22,021 nt of DNA from Bordetella parapertussis. Lineage in GTDB: Bacteria; Pseudomonadota; Gammaproteobacteria; Burkholderiales; Burkholderiaceae_A. The translations under genes were made by a program, and so were the position numbers. Below, one piece after another: positions 7,576 to 14,932 of this stretch. The stretch spans positions 1 through 22,021 of the forward strand of contig CAMCRF010000018.1 in NCBI GenBank assembly GCA_945877235.1, given 5' to 3'. Every line of letters begins with the position of its first letter. The stretch's first letter is position 1. Below the pieces are notes generated by a model. That model saw nothing but the letters and a program-made list of their open reading frames with translations, had not been told where the DNA came from and did not search any database.

Positions 7576-8613
7576 ATGACTCATGTGGCGCTGATCTCCT
7601 CGCCTTTTGGCCCTGAGACCCAATCCGGGAACTGGAGAACAGCCTCCCGTTACGCGGTGCTTCTCGAGCAGGCTGGATATGTCGTAAGACTGATCGTCGG
7701 CATGGGTGATGACGAGGATTGGCGGGGGGTCGATGTCGCAATTGTCCTTCATGCGCGTCGCAGTTTTGCCGTGGCTCAGCGGGCTGGGCGAGATCGGATT
7801 CCGTATTTGGTGGTGCTTACGGGGACAGATCTCTACGGAGATCTCGGGCCGAATGGTTCCGCTGCTGATCGATCGGTGTGCATCGATACGTTGCGCGGCG
7901 CGCGTGCCGCGATTGTTTTGCAACACGAGGCCAAGGGCTCGCTAGAGCAGGCCTTGAGAAAGTGGGATGTTCACAGCTGCCCCATACACACCATTCTCCA
8001 GACCAGCAGTTGGGCACAGGATGCTGAGCATGAGGGCGGGGCTGGCACCACGCGTTGCCTCATGGTCGGGCACATACGACCTGAGAAAGATCCCTTGACC
8101 GGCATACAAGGGTTTCTGGCTGCCCAGGCCGTCTACCCGGAGCTTCGTTTGGTCCACCTCGGAGGAAGTTTGGACGAGGCCCTCTCACTGCGCGTGCATG
8201 ACCTGGCGCGTAAGCACCCCGACGTGCTCAGCCTACAGGGAGTCGTTACGCATGCCTTTGTACGCGATTGGATGGGGCGTTCTGATGTCCTGATTCACCC
8301 CTCGCGCTCTGAGGGCGGAGCGCTCGCGATTGCTGAGGCTATTGCACGAAGCCTGTTCGTTCTGGCAAGCAGCATTCCAGGCAATTGGGGAGTGTTGGGA
8401 GGAGACTACCCAGGCCTGTTTGAGGCTGGGCAGCCTAAGGCGCTGAGCGACCTTTTGGTGCGTCTTCAGCAGGATACGAGGCTATGCAACCATCTGCGAG
8501 AGGCCTTGCATGTTCTGCGTGCCAGGCTTTGTAACCCGCAGGCGGAGTTGAAGGCGCTGGTTGACGCGATTGAGGCGTCTGCGCTTAAGGCCTCTGCGCT
8601 TAGTCGACCTTGA
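7576..8613 (+). CDS. senB: Selenosugar synthase SenB (GT-B glycosyltransferase-like)
   Basis: 345 aa from the ATG at 7576; an in-frame GTG two codons earlier (7570) is an alternative. SenB uses selenophosphate and a UDP-sugar to make a 1-seleno-sugar, the first natural C-Se bond-forming step outside selenocysteine. The GT-B fold is visible. The N-terminal domain begins HVALISSPFGPETQSGNWRTA with a phosphate-loop-like segment. The C-terminal donor domain has VGHIRPEKDP (165-173) and HPSRSEGGALAIAEAI with the EX7E pair Glu246/Glu254 of GT4-type enzymes. The gene faces senA head to head with 22 bases between starts, and its 3' end overlaps senC by 14 bases. Assignment rests on the family look plus context with senA, senC and egtD. 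Confidence 0.86.
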   Translation: MTHVALISSPFGPETQSGNWRTASRYAVLLEQAGYVVRLIVGMGDDEDWRGVDVAIVLHARRSFAVAQRAGRDRIPYLVVLTGTDLYGDLGPNGSAADRSVCIDTLRGARAAIVLQHEAKGSLEQALRKWDVHSCPIHTILQTSSWAQDAEHEGGAGTTRCLMVGHIRPEKDPLTGIQGFLAAQAVYPELRLVHLGGSLDEALSLRVHDLARKHPDVLSLQGVVTHAFVRDWMGRSDVLIHPSRSEGGALAIAEAIARSLFVLASSIPGNWGVLGGDYPGLFEAGQPKALSDLLVRLQQDTRLCNHLREALHVLRARLCNPQAELKALVDAIEASALKASALSRP

Positions 8614-9652
8614 CGAGTGCTGGTCCGGCCGCGACAGAGCCGATCACGACGCCCGTAAAGCCCGACTCGGCGAAACACTTGAGCACCTGCTCTTGGCTCT
8701 CTGGAGCGCAGGACACCAATAAGCCACCGCTGGTTTGTGGGTCGGTGAGCAGGGCTTGGTCCGTAGGGCTTATCGAGGACCCAAGCCTAATGTTTTCACC
8801 GTAGCCTGCCCAGTTACGGCCAGAGGCACCAGTGACATGTCCTGCCTCAGCAAGCCGGCGTGCCTCCGGCAGAAGGGGAACCTGCTTCCAATCAATTTGA
8901 ATGGTTGCTTGGGCCCCCTTGGCCATTTCCAGTGCGTGTCCGGCGAGACCAAATCCAGTGACATCCGTGATGGCATGCACCCCATCAATTCGAGCGAGCG
9001 CCGCGCCTGGCTTGTTCAGGCGTGTCGTCGTCCGAACCATGACCTGGTAGTCAGCATCGGTTAGCAGCCCCTTCTTAAGGGCGGCAGAGTACACCCCAAC
9101 GCCGAGTGCCTTACCGAGGATGAGTAGGTCGCCTGGCTTGGCATCTGCGTTTCTCTTGAGATGCTTCGGATGCACCAGCCCAATGACGACCAGGCCATAG
9201 ATCGCCTCCACAGAATCGATGGTGTGACCTCCTGCGATTGGAATGCCTGCATCTATGCAGGCCGCCTGGCCACCGTCAAGGATTTTGCCAATGGTTGCGG
9301 TGCTCAGTACGTTGATAGGCATACCAACAAGGGCAAGCGCCATGATGGGCGTTCCTCCCATGGCATAGACATCTGAGATGGCGTTCGTCGCTGCAATGCG
9401 TCCAAAGTCGAATGGGTCGTCCACGATGGGCATGAAAAAGTCTGTGGTGGCGACAAGGGCCTGTTCGTCATTGATCTGGTAAACGGCGGCATCGTCTGCG
9501 GTGCCAATGCCCACAAGCAGCTCTTTGGGGATGGGCATGGAGGCCGTCCCTTTCAGAATGTCCGAGAGCACACCAGGGGCGATTTTGCAGCCACAACCGC
9601 CGCCATGAGAGAGGCTGGTGAGTTTGGGCTCTGAGGAGTAGTCTGTTGGCAT
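8600..9652 (-). CDS. senC: Selenide, water dikinase SenC (SelD homologue)
   Basis: 350 aa from the ATG at 9652; the open frame extends to 9730 but would run antisense through the lipoprotein signal peptide. It makes selenophosphate from selenide and ATP. The catalytic N-terminal loop SHGGGCGCKI contains Cys20, Cys22 and Lys23 and corresponds to the E. coli SelD Cys17/Lys20 site; it uses Cys, not selenocysteine. ATP-binding segments follow: GTADDAAVYQI, TTDFFMPIVDDPFDFGRIAA and NAISDVYAMGG. The C-terminal TDPQTSGGLLVSCAPE is typical of SelD. It overlaps senB at the 3' end. It probably supplies SenB, and could also serve selenocysteine or selenouridine formation if the genome has selA/selU, which cannot be seen here. 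Confidence 0.92.
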   Translation of the reverse strand: MPTDYSSEPKLTSLSHGGGCGCKIAPGVLSDILKGTASMPIPKELLVGIGTADDAAVYQINDEQALVATTDFFMPIVDDPFDFGRIAATNAISDVYAMGGTPIMALALVGMPINVLSTATIGKILDGGQAACIDAGIPIAGGHTIDSVEAIYGLVVIGLVHPKHLKRNADAKPGDLLILGKALGVGVYSAALKKGLLTDADYQVMVRTTTRLNKPGAALARIDGVHAITDVTGFGLAGHALEMAKGAQATIQIDWKQVPLLPEARRLAEAGHVTGASGRNWAGYGENIRLGSSISPTDQALLTDPQTSGGLLVSCAPESQEQVLKCFAESGFTGVVIGSVAAGPALVKVD

Positions 9653-10070
9653 GAGTCGAGTGAGAATCTGGTTGGGGTTGGGAGGGCTGATGATCTTGGC
9701 GGGATGCGCAACACCGCAGGAGCGGGCCATTCACCGCTATTGTAGTTCGTTGGCCAATACACAAGTCCCTCCTCAGATTGTGATTGAAGAGGTCATGCGT
9801 CAGGTCTGGGTCGGGGACCGCATAACCGGGTACCGCGAAAAGTGCACAGCCACCAAGCGAACCAAAACTGAACGTGACAAAGACGGAAAAGAGCGAGAGG
9901 TGGTGGTGGAGGAACGCGTGTGCCGCCAAATCCCAGTGCTCGTGCCGATCTACGAGCCGAGATGGGTGCGCGAGGAGACGGATCTCAATGCTACAGAGCG
10001 GCGGCGTGTTCGCGCGCTGTGCGAGGCCGACGCCCTGAGCGCAGGTATGTTTAAAGACGTACGCGACTAA
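9651..10070 (+). CDS. Lipoprotein, unknown function
   Basis: 139-aa predicted lipoprotein. The signal peptide MSRVRIWLGLGGLMILAGC ends in an LAGC lipobox, so lipidation is expected at Cys19. The mature part is small and highly charged, with a Lys/Arg/Glu-rich stretch (TATKRTKTERDKDGKERE, about residues 63-80) and two further cysteines. No family is recognised. Its ATG (9651) overlaps the start of the divergent senC by two bases (the CATG of 9650-9653), leaving no intergenic space: any promoter for either gene lies inside the other. The 3' end overlaps the convergent thioredoxin-like gene by 20 bases. The reality of the gene is supported by the clear signal peptide. Confidence 0.72.
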   Translation: MSRVRIWLGLGGLMILAGCATPQERAIHRYCSSLANTQVPPQIVIEEVMRQVWVGDRITGYREKCTATKRTKTERDKDGKEREVVVEERVCRQIPVLVPIYEPRWVREETDLNATERRRVRALCEADALSAGMFKDVRD

Positions 10071-10545
10071 ACCAGATACGGGCGCGAAGACCCCAGGGGG
10101 TCGTATAGCCCGAGGTGCTGCTGAGGACCCTTCCTTGCCGGTCAATAACGAGGAAGTAGGGCACGACGGAGGCCCCCAGCGCTCGGCTCAACTCTGCATC
10201 GGGGTCGGCGAGCGTAAGCCACTGAAGCCCGCGTTGGCTGAGCGTTTGCTTAACCCGATCCGATGTTCCCGATTGCATGGCAATGGTTACGACAGGCCTC
10301 TGGGCTTGCAGTGCGTCGATGGTGCCTTCCTGAAGCTTGCAGATAGAACACCACTCTGCCCACACATACACACCGACCATTGTGTGGGACTGGTCGATCG
10401 CTTGTGCGGAGATCCATTCCATGAGCGCTGCAGGAGCCTGGTCCGGGGTGCCTCGGGCCTGCCAGGCTTGAATACCAAAGAACAACGCAAAGGCGAGGAA
10501 CAGCGTGGGGAGATGGCGTCTCAACACAGGTCTGTCCGCATCCAA
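10051..10545 (-). CDS. Membrane-anchored thioredoxin-like protein (TlpA/ScsD type)
   Basis: 164-aa thioredoxin-fold protein with an N-terminal hydrophobic helix (about residues 12-28, LPTLFLAFALFFGIQAW), so the domain should face the periplasm. The redox motif is WAEWCSICK (Cys66, Cys69), and the conserved cis-proline is in SVVPYFLV (Pro129). These fit a disulfide reductase or isomerase of the TlpA/DsbE/ScsD group; partner and direction of electron flow are unknown. The ATG at 10545 lies inside the end of the upstream GNAT gene (25-base overlap). In-frame GTG (10527) and TTG (10524) next to the GNAT stop are alternative starts that would give the usual short overlap. It converges on the lipoprotein gene. 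Confidence 0.85.
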   Translation of the reverse strand: MDADRPVLRRHLPTLFLAFALFFGIQAWQARGTPDQAPAALMEWISAQAIDQSHTMVGVYVWAEWCSICKLQEGTIDALQAQRPVVTIAMQSGTSDRVKQTLSQRGLQWLTLADPDAELSRALGASVVPYFLVIDRQGRVLSSTSGYTTPWGLRARIWFSRVRL

Positions 10546-10940
10546 TATTTTTGAATCCCAGGGGCGAAATCGCCAGCCTCGTGGAGAACGCGAAACCCAT
10601 GCCGTTGGTAAAACGTCGGCGCTTGAAAACTAAAGGTCTCTAGGTATACGAGAGTGCAGCCTCTCTCGCGTGCGGCTTTCAGAAAGGTCTGAAGGAGGTT
10701 TGCTCCCAGTCCTTGCCTGCGCTGCCCTGGGTCGACCCAGAGTTGTTGAATCTCCGCACAGTCGCCCCAGGTGCGACCAATGAGTCCACCGAGCACCCGG
10801 CCTTGGTCGCCTTTGACGACCAGAGAGAGGTCTTGTACCTGATCAAGCGGTGCTGATGTCTTGTTGTGTGCATCGAGGCCGCGGTCGATCTCAGCTCGGT
10901 CATTTGCAGTTAAAGCGAGACTGACGATGGTCGAGACCAT
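10521..10940 (-). CDS. GNAT-family N-acetyltransferase
   Basis: 139-aa GNAT acetyltransferase. The acetyl-CoA-binding motif A is GQRRQGLGANLLQTFLKAA, preceded by the beta-4 strand EIQQLWVDP. Motif B is seen in LVYLETFSFQAPTFYQRHGF, with the Tyr (YQRHGF) that often acts as general acid. The length is that of a single domain. The substrate cannot be deduced; the shape is like small free-amine acetylators. It is probably co-transcribed with the thioredoxin-like gene, whose start lies inside its 3' end. It follows the tRNA-Lys gene on the same strand by about 40 bases, so read-through from the tRNA promoter is possible. Confidence 0.86.
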   Translation of the reverse strand: MVSTIVSLALTANDRAEIDRGLDAHNKTSAPLDQVQDLSLVVKGDQGRVLGGLIGRTWGDCAEIQQLWVDPGQRRQGLGANLLQTFLKAARERGCTLVYLETFSFQAPTFYQRHGFRVLHEAGDFAPGIQKYWMRTDLC

Positions 10941-10979
10941 GGAAGGCTTACAAAGGAAGGCAAGCTCGAGTGCGTTGAA

Positions 10980-11055
10980 TGGTGGGGTGGGAGGGACTCG
11001 AACCCTCGACCAACGGATTAAAAGTCCGCTGCTCTACCGACTGAGCTACCGCCCC
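10980..11055 (-). tRNA. tRNA-Lys (anticodon TTT)
   Basis: A 76-base cloverleaf including an encoded CCA (10980-10982). On the minus strand: acceptor GGGGCGG, TA, D-arm GCTC/GAGC, anticodon stem GCGGA/TCCGT with loop CTTTTAA (anticodon TTT, lysine), five-base variable loop TGGTC, T-arm GAGGG-TTCGAGT-CCCTC, and 3' acceptor CCACCCC. All stems pair, except that acceptor position 5 (C) faces position 68 (A). It lies between the GNAT and MFS genes, on the same strand as both. Confidence 0.95.
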
Positions 11056-11077
11056 GACGCAAGTGAAGCCAATAATT

Positions 11078-12232
11078 CTAAGCAACTCGGGGTTTGAGGT
11101 CAAACCGGAGTGCGAGAGCCATCGCAAGCAAGACAAAAGCCATGATGTTCATGGGCGCAGTGGAACCAAGGGTTTGCGTGAGCATGGCAAATATCAACGG
11201 CATGCCAACCGTGCCAATATGCATCATGAACATCCGGAGCCCGAGGGCTTGTCCCCGCAGACCCTCGGGCGTGACCTGGTGAATGGCAGAGAGAAGCATG
11301 GGTTGCACGCTCCCGAGTGCGAGTCCAATGACTGCAGAGCCCACCATCAGTGTGAGTGTGGTCGGGAGCCATTGATAGGTGGCAAATCCTGCGCCAGCAA
11401 CCAGGGCTGCGATTTGAATGACCCTCGTTTCTGTGATGTGCGTGGACCATCGGATGATCACAATGCGCACCAGCACCGTTGCCGCGGAGAATGACGAGAG
11501 TACGAGTCCAATCTCTGTCGCCGTGAGTGACCGGAAGTGACCTACGATAGGAACCACAAAGCTATGCGCATCCCAAGAGACCGCCATGAGCAGGTTCACC
11601 AAAAGCACCATGCGGATTGCGCCCATCCGAAAGAGCTTGAAGGCTGACCAGACCGATGTGATTGGACGTGCCTCATCCCTGTGCGGAGTGGGCACTTCAA
11701 CATGCACGAGCCAAAGCGCGATAGTGGGGAGGACCGCTGCGCAAAAAAATGCGGCCGAGAACCCAACATGGTCAATCAACAGTCCAGCAGAGACGCCGAC
11801 GGTTGCACCGGCGAGGGCTGGTGCCAGAGCAACCCAGCCGTAAATGCGCCTGAGGTCGGCGTCACCTTGCGACAGGCTGCCGATGACGTGCTGAAGCGCT
11901 ACCGCGTTCATGGATACCCCGCCTCCCACGATGAGGCAGGCTAGGGCAAGACTCCAGATGTTGGTCGACAGTACGGGCAGCATGGCCCCCACGACCGTCA
12001 GCACAATCGCGATCTGAGAGGGGCGCTTAAAACCGATCCGATCGGTGAGGTGTCCTGCCCAGATGGACAACCAGAGCGGAGCGAGGCTCATCGTCATCAG
12101 CAGTAGGCCCACCGCCCACTCACCCATCCCTGCTTGGAGCACCCAGAGGCTCGCCGTGATGCGAAGGGTCACAATGCAGGCGCTCATCAGCAGCAGGCAG
12201 GCGATCAGGCGAGTGATGTTGGATTGGCGCAT
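11078..12232 (-). CDS. MFS transporter
   Basis: 384-aa major facilitator superfamily protein with about twelve hydrophobic helices in two halves. Between helices 2 and 3 the typical MFS loop motif is visible as GHLTDRIGFKRPSQ (motif A, GxLaDrxGrkr). The second half begins after a soluble loop containing EVPTPHRDEARP. It looks like a small-molecule exporter of the type with a short central loop; the substrate cannot be inferred. The ATG at 12232 is 62 bases from the divergent sugar-dehydrogenase gene, so the two share a short promoter region. The stop lies 22 bases before tRNA-Lys. Confidence 0.85.
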   Translation of the reverse strand: MRQSNITRLIACLLLMSACIVTLRITASLWVLQAGMGEWAVGLLLMTMSLAPLWLSIWAGHLTDRIGFKRPSQIAIVLTVVGAMLPVLSTNIWSLALACLIVGGGVSMNAVALQHVIGSLSQGDADLRRIYGWVALAPALAGATVGVSAGLLIDHVGFSAAFFCAAVLPTIALWLVHVEVPTPHRDEARPITSVWSAFKLFRMGAIRMVLLVNLLMAVSWDAHSFVVPIVGHFRSLTATEIGLVLSSFSAATVLVRIVIIRWSTHITETRVIQIAALVAGAGFATYQWLPTTLTLMVGSAVIGLALGSVQPMLLSAIHQVTPEGLRGQALGLRMFMMHIGTVGMPLIFAMLTQTLGSTAPMNIMAFVLLAMALALRFDLKPRVA

Positions 12233-12276
12233 AGGGAATGTTGCGCAGGCTAGCAGAGCCTGGCACTTTTTGGGTT

Positions 12277-12291
12277 TGACCTGGTCAGACC
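12277..12291. promoter_or_regulatory. Overlapping palindromes, possible operator
   Basis: Two overlapping inverted repeats lie just before the sugar-dehydrogenase start codon: TGACC-T-GGTCA (12277-12287) and GGTC-A-GACC (12283-12291). The second resembles the TGGTCNGACCA form bound by some GntR/FadR-type repressors. The site ends three bases before the ATG at 12295 and lies in the only intergenic stretch shared with the MFS gene. No regulator gene is nearby, so this is a motif-level suggestion. Confidence 0.3.
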
Positions 12292-12294
12292 GAC

Positions 12295-13449
12295 ATGAAC
12301 ATATTCACCCCCTACATTCCCAATCGCGGCCGCCGAGCGGCGCTCGCTTCCGCAACAAAACTCGGCTTCGGCGTTGCCGTTGCAGGCGCGTACTCTCCCG
12401 TTCTGCAGGCTCAACAAACACCGCTTCCCGCTCAAACGCTTGCCGATAGCCTGGAGCATCCTTGGGCGGTTGCATCATTGCCTGATGGTGGGTTCTTGAT
12501 CTCGGAGCGGCCCGGACGTCTGGTCCTCATTGACGCCAAGAGGCAGCGCAGGGTGATTTCGGGTTTGCCAGCAGTTCACGCCTCTGGGCAAGGGGGCCTG
12601 CTTGATGTTGCGCTCTCCCCCGCGTTTGCCACCAACCGTCTTGTCTTCTGGTCTTGCTCGGAGAAAACCGACGCGGGAGCCCGCACGGCTGTCTTTCGGG
12701 CCGAGCTCGATGGGACAAGCCTGCGTCAGGTTCAGCGTGTGTTTGGCCAGAGGCAAGATCCCTCGGGGCGCTTGCACTTTGGCTCACGGCTTGCCTTTAT
12801 GCCCTCGGGCCACCTACTCATCAGCACGGGCGATCGGTACAGCGAGCGCGATCAGGCGCAGAACCCAAACAGCCACCTCGGCAAGATCATTCGCATTCAC
12901 GCAGATGGCTCGATCCCGCAAGACAACCTCTTCGCTCAGGGGGGCGGGGCTCCCGAGGTGTTCAGTCTCGGTCACCGCAATGTGCAAGGGCTCGCTGTAC
13001 ATCCGGTTACCGGCGAGGTGTGGGCGCACGAGCATGGGCCCCAGGGAGGAGACGAGGTGAACCGCATCGAGGCCGGGCAGAACTACGGCTGGCCGAGGGC
13101 AACCTTCGGTAAGGAGTACGTCACTGGATTTTCAATCGGGGAGGGTACAAGGCTCGCCGGCATGAGGGACCCCCTCCACGTCTGGGTTCCGTCCATCGCG
13201 CCCTCCGGAATGGCGTGGCTTTCGTCAAATGCGCCAGGTCTCTGGGCCTCTGCCATGGTGGTCGGTGCGCTCAAGGCCAGAGCGCTCGTTCGCCTAAGCC
13301 CAAATGCAGCGGGTGGTTTTGCTGAAACGCGCTTCAAGCTTGAAGGGGAGCCACGTATTCGCGACGTTCGATCCGCAGGGGCCAGCGCTTTGCTGGTTCT
13401 TACAGACGAGTCGAAAGGGCGGCTGCTGCGAGTAGAGTTACAGGCATGA
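12295..13449 (+). CDS. PQQ-dependent aldose sugar dehydrogenase-like protein (Asd/YliI family)
   Basis: 384-aa exported beta-propeller protein related to soluble PQQ sugar dehydrogenases, which oxidise aldoses in the periplasm. The N-terminus MNIFTPYIPNRGRRAALASA followed by a hydrophobic stretch and LQAQQ looks like a signal peptide, possibly Tat-dependent (paired Arg). Family motifs: LEHPWAVASLPDGGFLISERPGRL, GGLLDVALSPAF, LLISTGDRY, HLGKIIRIHADGSIP, FSLGHRNVQGLAVHP, and WAHEHGPQGGDEVNRIEAGQNYGWP, with Asp/Glu residues in the last segment that bind calcium or substrate in relatives. It overlaps the MmgE/PrpD gene by 4 bases (ATGA), forming an operon. No pqq biosynthesis genes are visible, so cofactor content is inferred. 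No strong ribosome site precedes the ATG. Confidence 0.85.
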   Translation: MNIFTPYIPNRGRRAALASATKLGFGVAVAGAYSPVLQAQQTPLPAQTLADSLEHPWAVASLPDGGFLISERPGRLVLIDAKRQRRVISGLPAVHASGQGGLLDVALSPAFATNRLVFWSCSEKTDAGARTAVFRAELDGTSLRQVQRVFGQRQDPSGRLHFGSRLAFMPSGHLLISTGDRYSERDQAQNPNSHLGKIIRIHADGSIPQDNLFAQGGGAPEVFSLGHRNVQGLAVHPVTGEVWAHEHGPQGGDEVNRIEAGQNYGWPRATFGKEYVTGFSIGEGTRLAGMRDPLHVWVPSIAPSGMAWLSSNAPGLWASAMVVGALKARALVRLSPNAAGGFAETRFKLEGEPRIRDVRSAGASALLVLTDESKGRLLRVELQA

Positions 13450-14828
13450 ACCCCACGGCTCAATTGGCTGCCTTTGCAGCAAATCTCTCCCCATCAGACA
13501 TCCCCGAGAATGTCTTTCGTCGTTGCGAAGATCTCCTTGTCGACTGGGCAGCCTCAACGCTGGCAGGATTCAATGCCCGCCCGGTTACAGCCATTCGCGA
13601 GATTGTGCTCTCCCAAGGCCCCGCGAATGGTCCGAGCGAAGTGCTTGGAAGTTCACTGTCCTCCTCGCCTTATTGCGCGGCGATGGTCAATGCGGCGGCT
13701 TCTCATGTGGTCGAACAAGACGATCTGCACAACGCCTCTGTCTTGCACCCCGCCACGGTGGTCTTTCCCCCAGCGCTTGCAGCTGCCCAGGCGCATGGCG
13801 TCTCCGGTCGTGCATTTCTAACGGCCTGTGTAGCGGGCTACGAGGTTGGCATTCGCGTCGGCGAATTTTTAGGGCGCTCGCACTACAAGGTCTTCCACAC
13901 CACTGCAACCGTTGGCACGCTTGCTGCGGCGGCTGCCGTGGGTCACGTTTTAAAGCTCTCGCCGGAGCAAATGCTTCATGCCTTTGGCTCAGCGGGCACT
14001 CAGGCCGCGGGGCTCTGGGCCTTCCTAAGAGACGCAGCAGACTCCAAGCAGCTGCACACCGCTCACGCAAGTGGCGCTGGCCTGCTCTCGGCTTATATGG
14101 CTCAACGAGGCCTCACGGGTGCCCAAGATATTCTGGCCGGAAAACAGGGCATGGCCGAGGGTATGTCGTCCGACGCGGACCCACGACGGCTGACCGAGGG
14201 ATTGGGGGCTCGATGGGCGCTTCTGGAGACCTCATTCAAGTACCACGCCTCCTGTCGACATACACACCCCGCAGTCGACGCACTCTTGCAGGTCATGCAT
14301 CTCCATGCTCTTACGCCGCACAACATTGAGTCTGTGGTCACACATGTCCACCAGGGCGCGCTTGACGTACTGGGGCCGGTTACCAACCCGCAGACTGTTC
14401 ATCAGAGTAAGTTCTCGATGGGCACCGTGCTGGCGCTTGCCGCACACCATGGATTTGCTGGCCTCGATGAATTTGAGGCGCATTTTCAAGATGACGACAC
14501 GCTGAGTTTCCGTGATCGGGTGCGCATGGTGCTCGATGAGGAAGTTGATGCAGCCTACCCAGCCCGATGGATTGGCAAGGTCACGGTCGTGACGCGCGAT
14601 GGGCGGACGCTCAATGGTCGGGTAGACGATCCTAAGGGGGACCCAGGGAACACGCTCTCCCGCGCTGAGTTGGAATCCAAAATGTTTCGGCTTTCTGAAT
14701 ACGGTGGGCGCATTACGGTCGAGGAGACTCGGGCGCTCCTCGATCAGATCTGGAAGATTGAGACGGTTGAACGGGTGAGGCGATTGCTGCCTTCTTTGAT
14801 GCCAAGACCGGCCAGTTCCTCTGGATAG
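13446..14828 (+). CDS. MmgE/PrpD family protein
   Basis: 460-aa member of the MmgE/PrpD superfamily, which includes 2-methylcitrate dehydratase and cis-aconitate decarboxylase. The N-terminal helical domain contains RCEDLLVDWAASTLAG, VVEQDDLHNASVLHPATVVFP, with the conserved D-D-x-H cluster, and HAFGSAGTQAAGLWAF. The C-terminal lid domain begins near FKYHASCRHTHPAVDAL and contains DPKGDPGNTLSRAELESKMF, a segment typical of the family. Length is normal. Substrate is unknown; no prpB/prpC genes are next to it, so a methylcitrate role is unlikely, and many such proteins act on other 2,3-unsaturated or hydroxy acids. The ATG overlaps the stop of the sugar-dehydrogenase gene by 4 bases, indicating coupled translation. 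Confidence 0.86.
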   Translation: MNPTAQLAAFAANLSPSDIPENVFRRCEDLLVDWAASTLAGFNARPVTAIREIVLSQGPANGPSEVLGSSLSSSPYCAAMVNAAASHVVEQDDLHNASVLHPATVVFPPALAAAQAHGVSGRAFLTACVAGYEVGIRVGEFLGRSHYKVFHTTATVGTLAAAAAVGHVLKLSPEQMLHAFGSAGTQAAGLWAFLRDAADSKQLHTAHASGAGLLSAYMAQRGLTGAQDILAGKQGMAEGMSSDADPRRLTEGLGARWALLETSFKYHASCRHTHPAVDALLQVMHLHALTPHNIESVVTHVHQGALDVLGPVTNPQTVHQSKFSMGTVLALAAHHGFAGLDEFEAHFQDDDTLSFRDRVRMVLDEEVDAAYPARWIGKVTVVTRDGRTLNGRVDDPKGDPGNTLSRAELESKMFRLSEYGGRITVEETRALLDQIWKIETVERVRRLLPSLMPRPASSSG

Positions 14829-14932
14829 TTACCGTGTTCCGGCAATCTCGATAGGTTTTCCACAACCTTCATCAACGCATCCAGCACATGGTTTCCTGCG
14901 TCTGTGCGTTGGGTAATTTGTTGCTCACCGCA

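Noticed and set aside
9585..9600. Possible selenocysteine codon in SenC
   Set aside because: The active-site codons read as TGT and TGC (Cys); no in-frame TGA is present.
9653..9730. 26-residue N-terminal extension of the SelD homologue
   Set aside because: It is antisense to the lipoprotein signal peptide and SelD proteins normally begin shortly before the CGCK loop.
10861..11097. Plus-strand 78-aa frame across the tRNA
   Set aside because: It runs through the tRNA-Lys gene antisense (reading GGVGGTRTLDQRIKSP), a well-known artefact of tRNA regions.
13523..14329. Long 268-aa plus-strand frame inside the MmgE/PrpD gene
   Set aside because: A GC-rich shadow frame, rich in Arg/Cys/Ser with no domain; the overlapping MmgE/PrpD frame has clear family motifs.
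14829..14932. Small gene or terminator after the MmgE/PrpD gene
   Set aside because: No convincing reading frame or hairpin with T-run is seen; the stretch seems to be plain intergenic DNA.
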